NCBI RefSeq assembly: GCF_010119385.1 | Contig: NZ_VFIE01000022.1 | Location: 79,622-143,621, forward strand | Direction of reading: 5' to 3' | Origin: Nesterenkonia haasae | GTDB taxonomy: Bacteria > Actinomycetota > Actinomycetes > Actinomycetales > Micrococcaceae | DNA length: 64,000 nt | Shown: in pieces, positions 26,931 to 36,029 of the stretch | Layout of the letters: every line of letters begins with the position of its first letter | Position numbering within the stretch: position 1 is the stretch's first letter | The notes under the pieces: model-generated | Database searches by the model: none | Told to the model about the DNA's origin: nothing | What the model saw: only the letters and a program-made list of their open reading frames with translations | Translations under genes and position numbers: made by a program

Positions 26931-27635
26931 GTGGCGTCCTTGCTGTTCTATCGAAATGCCAAGAGGTTCCTGGTGGGACCGGCAGTTAACGCCGTTTTCC
27001 GGCCTTGGGTCAAAGGGTTGGACAATATCCCCTCGTCGGGTGCCGCGATTCTCGCATCGAACCACATGTCCTTCTCCGATTCGGTCTTCATTCCCGTCAT
27101 CGTGCCTCGCCAGGTGAGGTTTCTGGCGAAGAATGACTACTGGAAGGGCAAAGGTGTTGCCGGCAAGTGGAACCGCTGGTTCTTTGACATTACCGGGCAG
27201 ATTCCAATGGATCGCTCGGGAGGCGCGGCAAGTCAGAATTCTCTGGCTGCGGGCGAAGAGGCCCTGCGCAATGGGGATCTGCTGGGCATCTACCCGGAAG
27301 GTACTCGCAGTCCCGATGGGCGTCTCTACCGGGGAAAGCTTGGCGTAGCACATTTAGCGCTGCGCACCCAGGTGCCGGTCATACCCATGGCGCTGATCGG
27401 CACCGATAAAGTCCAGCCGATCAATCGCAATATCCCCCGGATACATCGTGTAGGTCTCATCATCGGTGAGCCGCTGCACTTCGACGCCTACTTCGCCAAT
27501 GCCGACGACCGCTTCGCTCAGCGTGCGGTGACCGACAGAATCATGTCCCAGATCATGCGGCTTTCAGGACAGGAATACGTTGATATCTACGCCTCAGAGG
27601 TCAAACGGACGCTCAGCGAAGGTCCCCACGCGTAA
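26931..27635 (+). CDS. 1-acyl-sn-glycerol-3-phosphate acyltransferase (PlsC family)
   Basis: PlsC-type acyltransferases add the second acyl chain to lysophosphatidic acid at the membrane. The 234-residue protein has the catalytic HX4D motif in ILASNHMSFSDSVFIP (about 37-52), the substrate-binding YPEGTRSPDGRLYRGKLG (about 122-139), and VPVIPMALIGTDKVQP. A hydrophobic N-terminal stretch likely contacts the membrane. The GTG start follows GAGAGGAAGAG. Neighbouring fadD supports a lipid-synthesis context. Exact acyl acceptor specificity is not visible. Confidence 0.92.
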   Translation: MASLLFYRNAKRFLVGPAVNAVFRPWVKGLDNIPSSGAAILASNHMSFSDSVFIPVIVPRQVRFLAKNDYWKGKGVAGKWNRWFFDITGQIPMDRSGGAASQNSLAAGEEALRNGDLLGIYPEGTRSPDGRLYRGKLGVAHLALRTQVPVIPMALIGTDKVQPINRNIPRIHRVGLIIGEPLHFDAYFANADDRFAQRAVTDRIMSQIMRLSGQEYVDIYASEVKRTLSEGPHA

Positions 27636-27738
27636 TCACAGCCCACAGCGCGCCACAATCTCCCGGCACCGCTCACATGTGCCGTCACTGTCGAAAGCGT
27701 CCTCACCGCCTGCGGCGACGACATTTCCCACCCTCAGA

Positions 27739-29073
27739 TCAACTTCCTCGGCCCACAGGGGAAGGCGAACTCAGCCCCGACGCTGACTTTTCCACGATGG
27801 GATTTTCGCCGCGTGCGAAGCGTGCCCAGTGCTGCCGCAAGGCCCTGCCCTGCGTGTCGATCTCTTCCCAGGATGCTCCGCGGAGAAGGCCGAGCCCGTC
27901 GGTGGTGGCGGGTGTTCCAAAGAGCAGCGCGACATCGATCGCGTGGGCAGCTCCGTATGGATTGCCCGGTGCAGCCCAGCGGACGGTGAATTCATACGCA
28001 CTGCCACCGGCTCTGCGGTGCCGCTGAGCGAAAGACTGGATGGCTGTGGTGTAGACCTTCCGGGTCAGAATCCAGCTGACGAATGTCGCAGCTCGTTCAC
28101 CGATCAGCGGCAGCGCCCGCAGCTTACGCGTGGCGGGGACCATCGGCAGGAACAACCTGGTCTCGTGCCTGGTGTGCGTCACCATGATGTCGATACGCGG
28201 AGCGACAGCGCGCCAAGCCGCCTCAATGTCCTGCTCCTGCGGCAGCGGCGCCGCCCCATACTGGGTCCCGAAAGGCATGATTCCTTTGAGACCGTAGCGC
28301 GCTGCCGCAGCTTTGGCAGCATCCTGGGCCGTGAGCACGTCTTCTATGGGCGTGTGTGAGCTGACCTCTGAGGCGGACTCCGCCATGACTTCCGTCATCT
28401 TTTCTCGTCCCCGTGAGATGCCCAACGGTGGACTTTGGATGATGGCTCGACAGAAGAGGTCGTGAGCGTTCTTGACCGCCATGAGGTGTGCTACTGCATC
28501 CCCTCCGGCTGACTGCCCAAAGACCGTGACTCGCCTCGGGTCACCACCGAATGCGGCGATGTTCCGCTGGATCCACTGCAAGGCTGCCAGTTGGTCGAGC
28601 AGCCCAAGGTTGGCGGGGCGCTCATTGCCACCAAGGAATCCCAGAAGTCCGAGACGGTAGGTGATGGACACCACGATGACGTCCTGTTCCGAGACCAGGG
28701 CGCGGGGGTTGTAGACGGGGGCATCTCCTGCCCCGGCGATGTAGGAACCACCGTGAATCCACACCATGACCGGCAGTGCTTCCGATCCACCACGACGCGA
28801 GGGCATAGTGATCGAGAGGTTCTGGCAGTCTTCGTTCTGCGGCAGACCGCCCGTCTGACTACCGATCACTGGGTCAAGGTCTGAGACCTCAGTCTGGGGA
28901 CAGGCGGGGGCAGGCTGTATTGCCTCATAGGGGGCTAGCCAGTCTTCGACCGGCTGAGGCTGCTCGAATCGTCGAGCTCGCGCATAGGGGATGCCGGTGG
29001 CCCTGACCACGTCTGCCTCGACCCATCCCTGGACGGGCCCGCAAGGAGGACTGAACTGCGCATCGGTTGTCAT
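27739..29073 (-). CDS. Type-B carboxylesterase/lipase family protein
   Basis: A serine hydrolase of the cholinesterase-like (COesterase) family, 444 residues from the chosen ATG. Motifs in order: GIPYARARRFEQPQPV near the N-terminus, EDCQNLSITMP, PVMVWIHGGSYIAGAG with the oxyanion hole, and the nucleophile elbow VFGQSAGGDAVAH. A candidate acidic residue is in THTRHETRLF and a candidate histidine in GAAHAIDVALLF. No signal peptide, so it is probably cytoplasmic. An in-frame GTG 36 nt upstream is also possible. The natural ester substrate is unknown. Confidence 0.9.
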   Translation of the reverse strand: MTTDAQFSPPCGPVQGWVEADVVRATGIPYARARRFEQPQPVEDWLAPYEAIQPAPACPQTEVSDLDPVIGSQTGGLPQNEDCQNLSITMPSRRGGSEALPVMVWIHGGSYIAGAGDAPVYNPRALVSEQDVIVVSITYRLGLLGFLGGNERPANLGLLDQLAALQWIQRNIAAFGGDPRRVTVFGQSAGGDAVAHLMAVKNAHDLFCRAIIQSPPLGISRGREKMTEVMAESASEVSSHTPIEDVLTAQDAAKAAAARYGLKGIMPFGTQYGAAPLPQEQDIEAAWRAVAPRIDIMVTHTRHETRLFLPMVPATRKLRALPLIGERAATFVSWILTRKVYTTAIQSFAQRHRRAGGSAYEFTVRWAAPGNPYGAAHAIDVALLFGTPATTDGLGLLRGASWEEIDTQGRALRQHWARFARGENPIVEKSASGLSSPSPVGRGS

Positions 29074-29164
29074 GGGCCACCAATCTACCCGCGCCGATTG
29101 TCCTGCCACTTGTTCGGCAACACCTACTCGGGGCTTCGTTCAGCCACTGGTGTAGTGAAGACAG

Positions 29165-29208
29165 AAAAGGTGAAGCCCGGAACCTAAAGGTTCCAGACCC
29201 CACCTTTT
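29165..29208 (-). terminator. Intrinsic terminator downstream of tRNA-Leu
   Basis: Nested inverted repeats: outer arms AAAAGGTG / CACCTTTT (29165-29172 and 29201-29208) and inner arms GGAACC / GGTTCC (29079 offset aside, at 29179-29184 and 29189-29194). On the minus strand the structure ends in TTTTCT, 48 nt after the tRNA 3' end. Confidence 0.8.
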
Positions 29209-29255
29209 CGATCCGTTGAGACGTTCAACAACGTGTCTCAGCAGATTCACAACTG

Positions 29256-29339
<84 letters not shown>

Positions 29340-29467
29340 AATGGCCCCCGTTATCCCGGATTTCTCCGAGCCCCTGGGGGCCTCAAACTGCTGAAAACAG
29401 CGAAAATTATCCTAACCCGATCAGTGCACAAGTTCCTAATCCTGCTGACCGATAGACTTTGGGAGAT

Positions 29468-32400
29468 ATGTCCGTGACATCCTCCCTCTCCCCCGCCTTT
29501 ACCGCTGAGAACCTCAACTATCCTGAGCATCTGCCGGTCAGCAGTGAGCGCCCGAGGATCCTCGAGGCCCTCCGCGAGCATCAAGTGGTGGTCATCGCCG
29601 GGGAAACTGGCTCAGGAAAGACTACGCAGCTGCCCAAGATGCTGCTGGAACTAGGCCAGCACGAGTCCGGACTCATCGGGCACACCCAGCCACGCCGACT
29701 CGCGGCACGCTCGGTGGCTGAGCGGCTCGCCGATGAGCTCGGCTCGGAGATCGGCAGCACCGTCGGCTACCAGGTCCGTTTCACGGCGGAGGTGGGGCAG
29801 GACACCTCTGTGAAGCTGATGACCGACGGCATCCTCCTAGCAGAGATTCAGCGTGATCCGCTGTTGCGGAAGTACTCCGCCATCATCATTGACGAGGCCC
29901 ACGAGCGCAGTCTGAACATCGATGTGATTCTCGGATATTTGAAACGAATCCTCGCCAAGCGCCCCGATCTGAAGGTCGTTGTCACCTCGGCCACTATTGA
30001 CCCTGAGCGTTTCAGCGAGCACTTCGACGGCTGCCCCATCATCGAGGTCTCAGGCCGCACCTATCCAGTCGAGGTGCGCTACCGGCCCGTAGTGGATGTC
30101 GAAGCCAGCCCGGAGGATGGGACAGCCCCGCCCGACGACCGGGATGAATTGGATGCGATCTGTGACGCCGTCGTGGAACTCAGCGCAGAACCGGACGGCG
30201 ACATCCTGGTGTTTTTCCCCGGGGAGCGGGAAATCCGCGACGCCGCCGAGGCACTGGCCGAGACCATCAAGAGTCACCGGCGCCTGAACGGCACGGAGAT
30301 TCTGCCTCTCTTCGGCCGGTTGTCGCTGCAGGAGCAGAAGCGCGTGTTCAACCCAGGGGGTCGTCGTCGGATTGTGTTGGCGACCAATGTGGCCGAAACC
30401 TCGCTGACCGTTCCGGGGATCAAGTATGTCGTCGACACTGGTACGGCGCGTATCTCCCGATACTCCACGCGCACCAAGGTTCAGCGACTGCCGATCGAAC
30501 CGGTCAGCCAGGCCAGTGCGAACCAGCGGGCCGGACGGTGCGGACGAACCAGTGACGGCATTTGCGTCAGGCTGTATTCGCAGGAGGACTTCGATTCACG
30601 CCCGGAGTTCACGGATCCGGAAATCCTACGCACCTCGCTCGCCAGTGTGCTGCTGCAGATGTCTTCGATGGGGATCACCAAAACCCCGCAAGAGCTGTTG
30701 GACTTCCCCTTCGTCCAGAAGCCAGAGGCCAAGGCAGTCAACGACGCTGTCCGTCTGCTCTCCGAACTCGGTGCCCTGGAGCGCTCTGGGCGCGTGACAG
30801 CAACCGGCCGCAGGATCGCCCAACTGCCGGTGGACCCGCGACTGGCCCGCATGATGGTGGAGGCTTCCAGCAGAGACTGCCTCACAGAGGTCACGGTGCT
30901 GGCGGCCGGACTCTCCATCCAGGACGTCCGCGAGCGCCCCACTGAGCACCGGGATACCGCCGATCAGCTGCATGCGCGGTTCGCTAACGATAAGTCCGAC
31001 TTCTCCGCACTGTTGAACCTGTGGCGATACATCGGAGAGAAGCAGACAGAGCTTTCCTCCAGTCAGTTCCGGAAACTGTGCCGGCGCGAGCATCTGAACT
31101 GGCTGCGCATCCGCGAATGGCAGGATCTGGTCCACCAGCTCGGGGAGCTCGCCCAGCAGGGCAAACTCTCCAGACGGCGCATCCGGACCAGAGATCCGGT
31201 GGAGCATGTGCGCAAGCATGAGGAGATCCACAAATCTCTGCTGGCCGGTCTGCTGAGCCACCTGGGCCTCTACAGTCCGCGGACCCGCGAGTACCTCGGT
31301 GCGCGTGGAGCCCGTTTCGCCATTTTCCCTGGCTCGGGTCTGTTCAAGAAGAACCCTGACATGGTGATGGCCGCAGAGCTGGTGGAGACCTCCCGGCTGT
31401 GGGCACGCGGGGTGGCGGCAGTGGAACCGGCTTGGGCGGAGGAGCTGGGCCAGCATCTGGTCAAGCGCAGCTACACAGACCCCGTGTGGTCCTCCAAAAG
31501 GGGTGCGGTGGTGGCCACTGAGCGGGTCACCCTGTTCGGGGTCCCGATTATCGCCGACCGGCCCGTCCTGTACGGAAAGATCGATCCTGAGTTCGCTACT
31601 CAGGAGTTTATTCGTCACGCATTGATCGAGGGCGACTGGAACACCCGTCACCACTTCGACAAGCGCAATCGTGCCCGGTTCAAGGAGATCGCGGAGCTCG
31701 AGGACCGCACTCGTCGTAAGGATCTGCGCGCGGCCGATCACCACCTGGTGGAATTCTTCGCCGAACGCCTTCCCAAACACATCACCTCTCAGCAGGCGTT
31801 CGACGTCTGGTGGAAGAAGCAGCGCCACCAGACCCCTGATCTGTTGGACCTTCCGGATTCGGCGCTAATGGCTCCGGAGGCCGACCAGGTGGATTTGGAG
31901 GCATTCCCGGAACACTTCGACCACGACGGCCTGAAGTTGGAGCTCACCTACGCCTATGAGGCCGGCGTCACGGTGCGAATTCCCGTCCTGTTCCTCAATC
32001 AGCTGGAACCGCATCGTTTTGAATGGTTCATTCCGGGCAGACGCACCGAGATGATCACGGCCCTGATCAGGTCCATGCCCAAGCAGTTGCGGAGGAACTT
32101 TGTGCCCGCCCCGGATGTGGCAGCTCAGGCTCGCCATCAGGTGGAGGCGGAGTACGACGCCGCATCCTCGCCTTTCCGAGCAGCACTCGCCACAGTCCTC
32201 AAAAGGCTCAAAGGCACAGTGGTGGAACCGGAACACCTGAACTTCGAGTCGCTTCCGGACCACCTGCGCTTCACCTTCGGGGTGGTCAGTGACCGGGGCC
32301 GGGTCTTGGACTCCGGGTTTGACCTCACTGAGCTGCAAATTCGTTTCAGTGGCGAGAATCGTGAGGCCATCGGCCGTTCGGTCAGTGGCCGGGCCGCCCG

Positions 32401-33343
32401 CTCCCCCACTCCAGCGACACACGCTCCCGACCCCGCCTCTTTGGGCGTCGACCTCTCCCAACGCCGTCAAACATCCTGGACCTTCGGCACTGTCGTCCAG
32501 CAGGTCACCAGCACCGCCGAAGGGCGCCAGATTACCGGTTATCCGGCGCTCACCCCGGATCAGTCCGGCACCTCCGAGCCGGACGGGGTCAGGCTCACCA
32601 TCACCCAATCCCCTGCCGAACAGGCACGTACCCACCGCCGCGGCGTCGTCGTGCTCCTCAGGGCGGTGCTGCCCTCCCCCCAGCGCTACGTGGTGGACCA
32701 CTTGAGCAACCGCGAGCGGCTGGCATTTGGTCAGTTCGGGGAGGTGGAGGAACTGGTCAGCGAGTCGACCACCGCTGTGCTGGATCATTTGGTGCCGGCA
32801 GATCTGCCGTTCACGGCCGAAGACTTTGACCAGCTGTCCCGACACGCACGAGCTGAGCTTATCGAGACGGTGCTGACTCTCACGGATCTATTGGCTCAGG
32901 TGCTCACGCTCAACACTGAGCTGCGAGCCCGACTGAGCGCGGTGAAATCCGCAGCTTTGCGGCCTGCGGTGGCCGATCTGCAGGCGCAGGTTGAGCAGCT
33001 GGTATTTCCCGGGTTCGTGACCCGCACGGGCTTCGCACAGATGCGGCATGTTCCCCGCTATCTCAAGGCGATGCACCTACGGCTGGACCGGCTGGAGGCC
33101 GGGCAGGGCGTCGCCCGCGACACTACAGATATGCAGCAGGTCCAAGAGGTGGAGGATGAGTACGACGCCGCCGTGGAGGCTGTGCCTGAACAGCTCCCGG
33201 TGCCGGCTGAGCTCACTGAGGTGAAGTGGATGATTGAAGAGTTGCGGGTGAACCTGTTCGCCCAGCAGCTGGGTACGGCCCAGACTGTGAGCCCCAAACG
33301 GATTCGCCGCGCTATCAAACACGCTGGCTCGTCCGCCCCATGA
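29468..33343 (+). CDS. hrpA: ATP-dependent RNA helicase HrpA
   Basis: A DEAH-box RNA helicase of about 1,290 residues. It has Walker A GETGSGKTTQLP (about 45-56), DEAHERS (about 142-148), SATID, the helicase C-terminal region with RIVLATNVAETSLTVPGI and QRAGRCGR (about 350-357), then the HA2/OB region and the long DUF3418 C-terminal half characteristic of HrpA. HrpA rescues stalled ribosomes on problem mRNAs in E. coli. The ATG at 29468 is reported. A GTG at 29474 has better spacing from GGGAG (29461-29465), so the true start may be 6 nt later. It overlaps the next gene by 4 nt. Confidence 0.96.
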   Translation: MSVTSSLSPAFTAENLNYPEHLPVSSERPRILEALREHQVVVIAGETGSGKTTQLPKMLLELGQHESGLIGHTQPRRLAARSVAERLADELGSEIGSTVGYQVRFTAEVGQDTSVKLMTDGILLAEIQRDPLLRKYSAIIIDEAHERSLNIDVILGYLKRILAKRPDLKVVVTSATIDPERFSEHFDGCPIIEVSGRTYPVEVRYRPVVDVEASPEDGTAPPDDRDELDAICDAVVELSAEPDGDILVFFPGEREIRDAAEALAETIKSHRRLNGTEILPLFGRLSLQEQKRVFNPGGRRRIVLATNVAETSLTVPGIKYVVDTGTARISRYSTRTKVQRLPIEPVSQASANQRAGRCGRTSDGICVRLYSQEDFDSRPEFTDPEILRTSLASVLLQMSSMGITKTPQELLDFPFVQKPEAKAVNDAVRLLSELGALERSGRVTATGRRIAQLPVDPRLARMMVEASSRDCLTEVTVLAAGLSIQDVRERPTEHRDTADQLHARFANDKSDFSALLNLWRYIGEKQTELSSSQFRKLCRREHLNWLRIREWQDLVHQLGELAQQGKLSRRRIRTRDPVEHVRKHEEIHKSLLAGLLSHLGLYSPRTREYLGARGARFAIFPGSGLFKKNPDMVMAAELVETSRLWARGVAAVEPAWAEELGQHLVKRSYTDPVWSSKRGAVVATERVTLFGVPIIADRPVLYGKIDPEFATQEFIRHALIEGDWNTRHHFDKRNRARFKEIAELEDRTRRKDLRAADHHLVEFFAERLPKHITSQQAFDVWWKKQRHQTPDLLDLPDSALMAPEADQVDLEAFPEHFDHDGLKLELTYAYEAGVTVRIPVLFLNQLEPHRFEWFIPGRRTEMITALIRSMPKQLRRNFVPAPDVAAQARHQVEAEYDAASSPFRAALATVLKRLKGTVVEPEHLNFESLPDHLRFTFGVVSDRGRVLDSGFDLTELQIRFSGENREAIGRSVSGRAARSPTPATHAPDPASLGVDLSQRRQTSWTFGTVVQQVTSTAEGRQITGYPALTPDQSGTSEPDGVRLTITQSPAEQARTHRRGVVVLLRAVLPSPQRYVVDHLSNRERLAFGQFGEVEELVSESTTAVLDHLVPADLPFTAEDFDQLSRHARAELIETVLTLTDLLAQVLTLNTELRARLSAVKSAALRPAVADLQAQVEQLVFPGFVTRTGFAQMRHVPRYLKAMHLRLDRLEAGQGVARDTTDMQQVQEVEDEYDAAVEAVPEQLPVPAELTEVKWMIEELRVNLFAQQLGTAQTVSPKRIRRAIKHAGSSAP

Positions 33344-33954
33344 GTTCTTCCGCCGGAATCGTCCCAGACCGGCTCCCCCGCTGCCCGTGGAGCGCAGCGG
33401 GTCAAGAAATGCTGACCTACCACGACACTGAGTGGGGGTTCCCGGTGGACAGTGACCAGCGGCTCTTTGAGAAACTTTGTCTGGAGAGCTTCCAGTCCGG
33501 GCTCAGTTGGCGCACTATCCTCAACAAACGGCAGGCCTTCCGCAGTGCGTTCGAGGACTTCAACATCGCCGTCGTGGCTCGATTCAACGATGACGACGCC
33601 GCTCGACTGGTTCAGGACGCCAGTATTGTGCGAAATCGGCGCAAGATCGCAGCGGTGATCAACAATGCTCGTGCGGCTGAGCGTTTGATTGAGCGTGAAG
33701 GCTCTCTCGCAGCATTCGTATGGTCCTATGAGCCGTCCGCTGAGCAGACTGACCCGCCCCAAACGGTCTCCATTTCTCCCGCCTCATCAGCCATGGCCAA
33801 GGAGTTGAAGCGGCGCGGCTGGGCGTTCCTGGGACCCACCACGGTGTTCGCCTTTATGGAGTCGATGGGACTGCTCAACGATCACACATACGACTGCGTG
33901 ATACGGCCAGCGGTCGACGCTGCACGGTCAGATTTCGTACGTCCCAGCCGCTAG
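33340..33954 (+). CDS. tag: DNA-3-methyladenine glycosylase I
   Basis: Tag removes 3-methyladenine from alkylated DNA. The 204-residue protein carries the family signature CPWSAAGQEMLTYHDTEWGFP (from about residue 12), LFEKLCLESFQSGLSWRTIL with the lesion-recognition Glu, and the C-terminal zinc-binding segment LLNDHTYDCV (about 177-186) with His and Cys ligands. Its start overlaps the hrpA stop (ATGA), so the two are probably co-transcribed. The segment QTDPPQTVSISPASSAMAKELKRRG is the expected helix before the zinc site. Confidence 0.95.
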   Translation: MSSSAGIVPDRLPRCPWSAAGQEMLTYHDTEWGFPVDSDQRLFEKLCLESFQSGLSWRTILNKRQAFRSAFEDFNIAVVARFNDDDAARLVQDASIVRNRRKIAAVINNARAAERLIEREGSLAAFVWSYEPSAEQTDPPQTVSISPASSAMAKELKRRGWAFLGPTTVFAFMESMGLLNDHTYDCVIRPAVDAARSDFVRPSR

Positions 33955-34370
33955 GAGCCGGAATCACTGCCCCCGGCCAGCTGCTCAGCGAACTGCAGCT
34001 TCTGCTCCACTGCCCGGTGCGCAACCACCACTGCCCGCCACACGTGAAGTAGCACTGCTGCGGTGAAAATGCCGATGACCACCATGATGAAGGTCCCGGC
34101 GGCCTCCTCACTGCGCACTACTAGCGCAGCGGCGAAACATGCGGCTATGGCCCCATACGTCCAATAGGCCAAGGCATACAGGTGTGGCTGGGCAGCCCTG
34201 TGACCGATGTCCCACGCTTCGTCGGAGGATTGCAGCTTCCTGGTTCGCAGGCCCCATAAGAGATTGCGTCGCAGTGTGCCGGACTTCACCTGAGCCGCCA
34301 GCATATGGAGGATCAGTACCGCTGGTGCCAAGGAAAGCCCGGTGATCAGGAGCAGGACGCCACCGTCCAT
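33951..34370 (-). CDS. SdpI-like membrane protein
   Basis: The 139-residue protein from the ATG at 34370 has three or four hydrophobic segments (LLLITGLSLAPAVLILHMLAA, YALAYWTYGAIAACFAAAL, TFIMVVIGIFTAAVLLHVW) and the SdpI-type motif LLWGLRTRKLQSSDEAWDIGHRAA between the first two. SdpI proteins are known as immunity or signalling proteins in Bacillus, but actinobacterial relatives are mostly uncharacterised. A longer upstream frame overlaps the HIT gene and is not conserved-looking. It overlaps tag (convergent) by 4 nt and the HIT stop by 1 nt, implying an operon with the HIT gene. Confidence 0.8.
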   Translation of the reverse strand: MDGGVLLLITGLSLAPAVLILHMLAAQVKSGTLRRNLLWGLRTRKLQSSDEAWDIGHRAAQPHLYALAYWTYGAIAACFAAALVVRSEEAAGTFIMVVIGIFTAAVLLHVWRAVVVAHRAVEQKLQFAEQLAGGSDSGS

Positions 34371-34804
34371 CAGTGGTCCTCTGCGGGGACGTTTTCTGTG
34401 TCGCCCATGAGACGCAACGCAACGCGCAATTTTTCCGCCGCCTGATCCATCTGGGCCGGATCGGGGTCGTTGATCGCCCGCGAGAAGTCGAAGTCTGCCA
34501 TGGAATTTGACGGCCACACATGCAGGTGAAGATGGGGGACCTCATACCCGGCGATGACCAAGCCTGCGCGAGCTGAGCCGAACGCCTCCACTTGGGCCTT
34601 GCCGATTCGGTGCGCCACGGTGCTCAGATGTGCCATCAGCTGAGGTTCTGCATCGGTCCACAAGTCCACCTCAGACCGTGGCACCACCAGCGTGTGACCG
34701 TAGACCAGAGGTGCTATGGAAAGAAATCCGACGCATTGCTCGTCCTGCCAGACGAATCGGCCCGGGAGGTCACCGTTGATCACCTTGCTGAAAACAGTAG
34801 TCAT
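34370..34804 (-). CDS. HIT family nucleotide-binding protein
   Basis: Histidine-triad proteins hydrolyse or transfer nucleotidyl groups from AMP-lysine, Ap4A or similar substrates. This 144-residue protein begins MTTVFSKVINGDLPGRFVWQ, has PLVYGHTLVVPRSEVDLWTD, and the catalytic triad VPHLHLHVWPSN near residue 100. A GTG 9 nt upstream is also open. A TAGGGT box (34812-34817) lies 7 nt before the ATG. It is divergent from the Fur-family gene, 63 nt apart. Confidence 0.92.
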   Translation of the reverse strand: MTTVFSKVINGDLPGRFVWQDEQCVGFLSIAPLVYGHTLVVPRSEVDLWTDAEPQLMAHLSTVAHRIGKAQVEAFGSARAGLVIAGYEVPHLHLHVWPSNSMADFDFSRAINDPDPAQMDQAAEKLRVALRLMGDTENVPAEDH

Positions 34805-34867
34805 GACCACCACCCTATAGCTCTCATAAGGCCTGTGAACAGGGTTGCCTGCTACCCTTATCGCACC

Positions 34868-35284
34868 ATGAGCACAAGCATCTCAACTACTCAGACGAAG
34901 GGCAGATCCACCCGTCAGAAGCGTGCGGTGTGGGCTGTCCTGAGCGAGCTGGAGGATTTCGTCTCCGCTCAGGACCTCCACCGAATCCTCAGCGACCGCG
35001 GTGAAAAAGTCTCCCTTGCCACGGTCTATCGGGTGCTGCAGGCCCACCAGGAAGAGGGCCTGCTCGACGTCTTACGGCCCGATGATGGCGAAGCGATCTT
35101 CCGGTTATGCGCGGGCCAGGAACACCACCATCACTTGGTCTGCCGCAGCTGCGGGCTCGCCGTGGAGTTTGAGGCACCAGATATGGAGACCTGGGTCAGC
35201 AAACTGGCGGCTGAGAACGGGTTCAATGAAGTCCGGCACACGCTAGAGGTCTACGGACTCTGTCAGAACTGTTCCGCCACGTAG
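34868..35284 (+). CDS. Fur-family metalloregulator, probably Zur
   Basis: A 138-residue Fur-superfamily repressor. The N-terminal winged helix spans about residues 10-85 (TRQKRAVWAVLSELEDFVSAQDLHRIL, then SLATVYRVLQAHQEEGLLD). The C-terminal dimer domain has the histidine-rich regulatory site EHHHHLVCRSCGLAVEFE and the structural zinc cysteines CRSC and CQNC. Proximity to a complete znuABC importer and the TVYRVLQ recognition helix support Zur rather than Fur or PerR; specificity is inferred. The following esterase starts 7 nt later, so both may share a transcript. Confidence 0.9.
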   Translation: MSTSISTTQTKGRSTRQKRAVWAVLSELEDFVSAQDLHRILSDRGEKVSLATVYRVLQAHQEEGLLDVLRPDDGEAIFRLCAGQEHHHHLVCRSCGLAVEFEAPDMETWVSKLAAENGFNEVRHTLEVYGLCQNCSAT

Positions 35285-35291
35285 GCCGGCA

Positions 35292-36029
35292 GTGAGCACG
35301 ACGAGGGTCCGATCCGCAGGCGCCTTGGTGATCCACGGCTTCACCTCCACGGTGGAGTCGATGCGGCCTGTCGCGGAGGCAGTGGCTGATGCTGGCTATG
35401 AGGTCGAGCTGCCGCTGCTTCCCGGACATGGAACTCATTGGCAGGATCTGGCGGCGACTCCGGCCGAAGCCATTCTCGATGCGGTATCTGAGGCCTATGA
35501 CCGGCTATCCGCACGCTGTGACGTCATCGTCCCGGTGGGCCTTTCCATGGGAGGGGCCCTGGCGCTGTGGATTGCCGCGCAGAAGGAGGCTGCGGGCTGC
35601 GTCGTGATCAATCCCGGTCTGCGTCTGACGCCCGGCACGGGTTTACTGACCAGAGCCCTATGGCGATTCAAACCCACAATCCCCGCTATTGCCGGCGATA
35701 TCGCCAAGCCCGAAGTGGTTGAGGAGGCCTATCCGCTCACTCCGCTGCGCGCGGTGGGAGAACTGAACCGGATCTTCGCCAGAGCTCGGGCTGAGCTGCC
35801 GATACTGTCAGACCGGGGCACTCCGGTTCTGCTGCTGCGCTCACCCATCGACAATATTGTCGGTTCGGCCTCGTCAACACTGTTGAAGCGGCGCGTGCCA
35901 CAGACCCGTGAGGTGATTCTGCGGCGTAGTCGCCACGTTGCTCCACTTGATCATGATGCCGAACTGGTCGGCCGACGCACCGTTCAGCTCATTGCGGCGG
36001 CCGCTTCGGACGAGATGCGCGCGCGCTGA
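35292..36029 (+). CDS. Alpha/beta-hydrolase, carboxylesterase Est30-like
   Basis: A 245-residue alpha/beta-hydrolase. The oxyanion region is VIHGFTSTVESM (about 13-24), followed by LPLLPGHGTHWQDL. The nucleophile elbow is VGLSMGGALALW (about 83-94). The acid is likely Asp in LRSPIDNIV, and the histidine is in RSRHVAPLDHDAEL, the exact order found in Est30/monoacylglycerol-lipase-like esterases. No signal peptide. It starts with GTG 7 nt after the zur-like gene, and its 3' end overlaps the convergent znuB gene by 46 nt. Confidence 0.9.
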   Translation: MSTTRVRSAGALVIHGFTSTVESMRPVAEAVADAGYEVELPLLPGHGTHWQDLAATPAEAILDAVSEAYDRLSARCDVIVPVGLSMGGALALWIAAQKEAAGCVVINPGLRLTPGTGLLTRALWRFKPTIPAIAGDIAKPEVVEEAYPLTPLRAVGELNRIFARARAELPILSDRGTPVLLLRSPIDNIVGSASSTLLKRRVPQTREVILRRSRHVAPLDHDAELVGRRTVQLIAAAASDEMRAR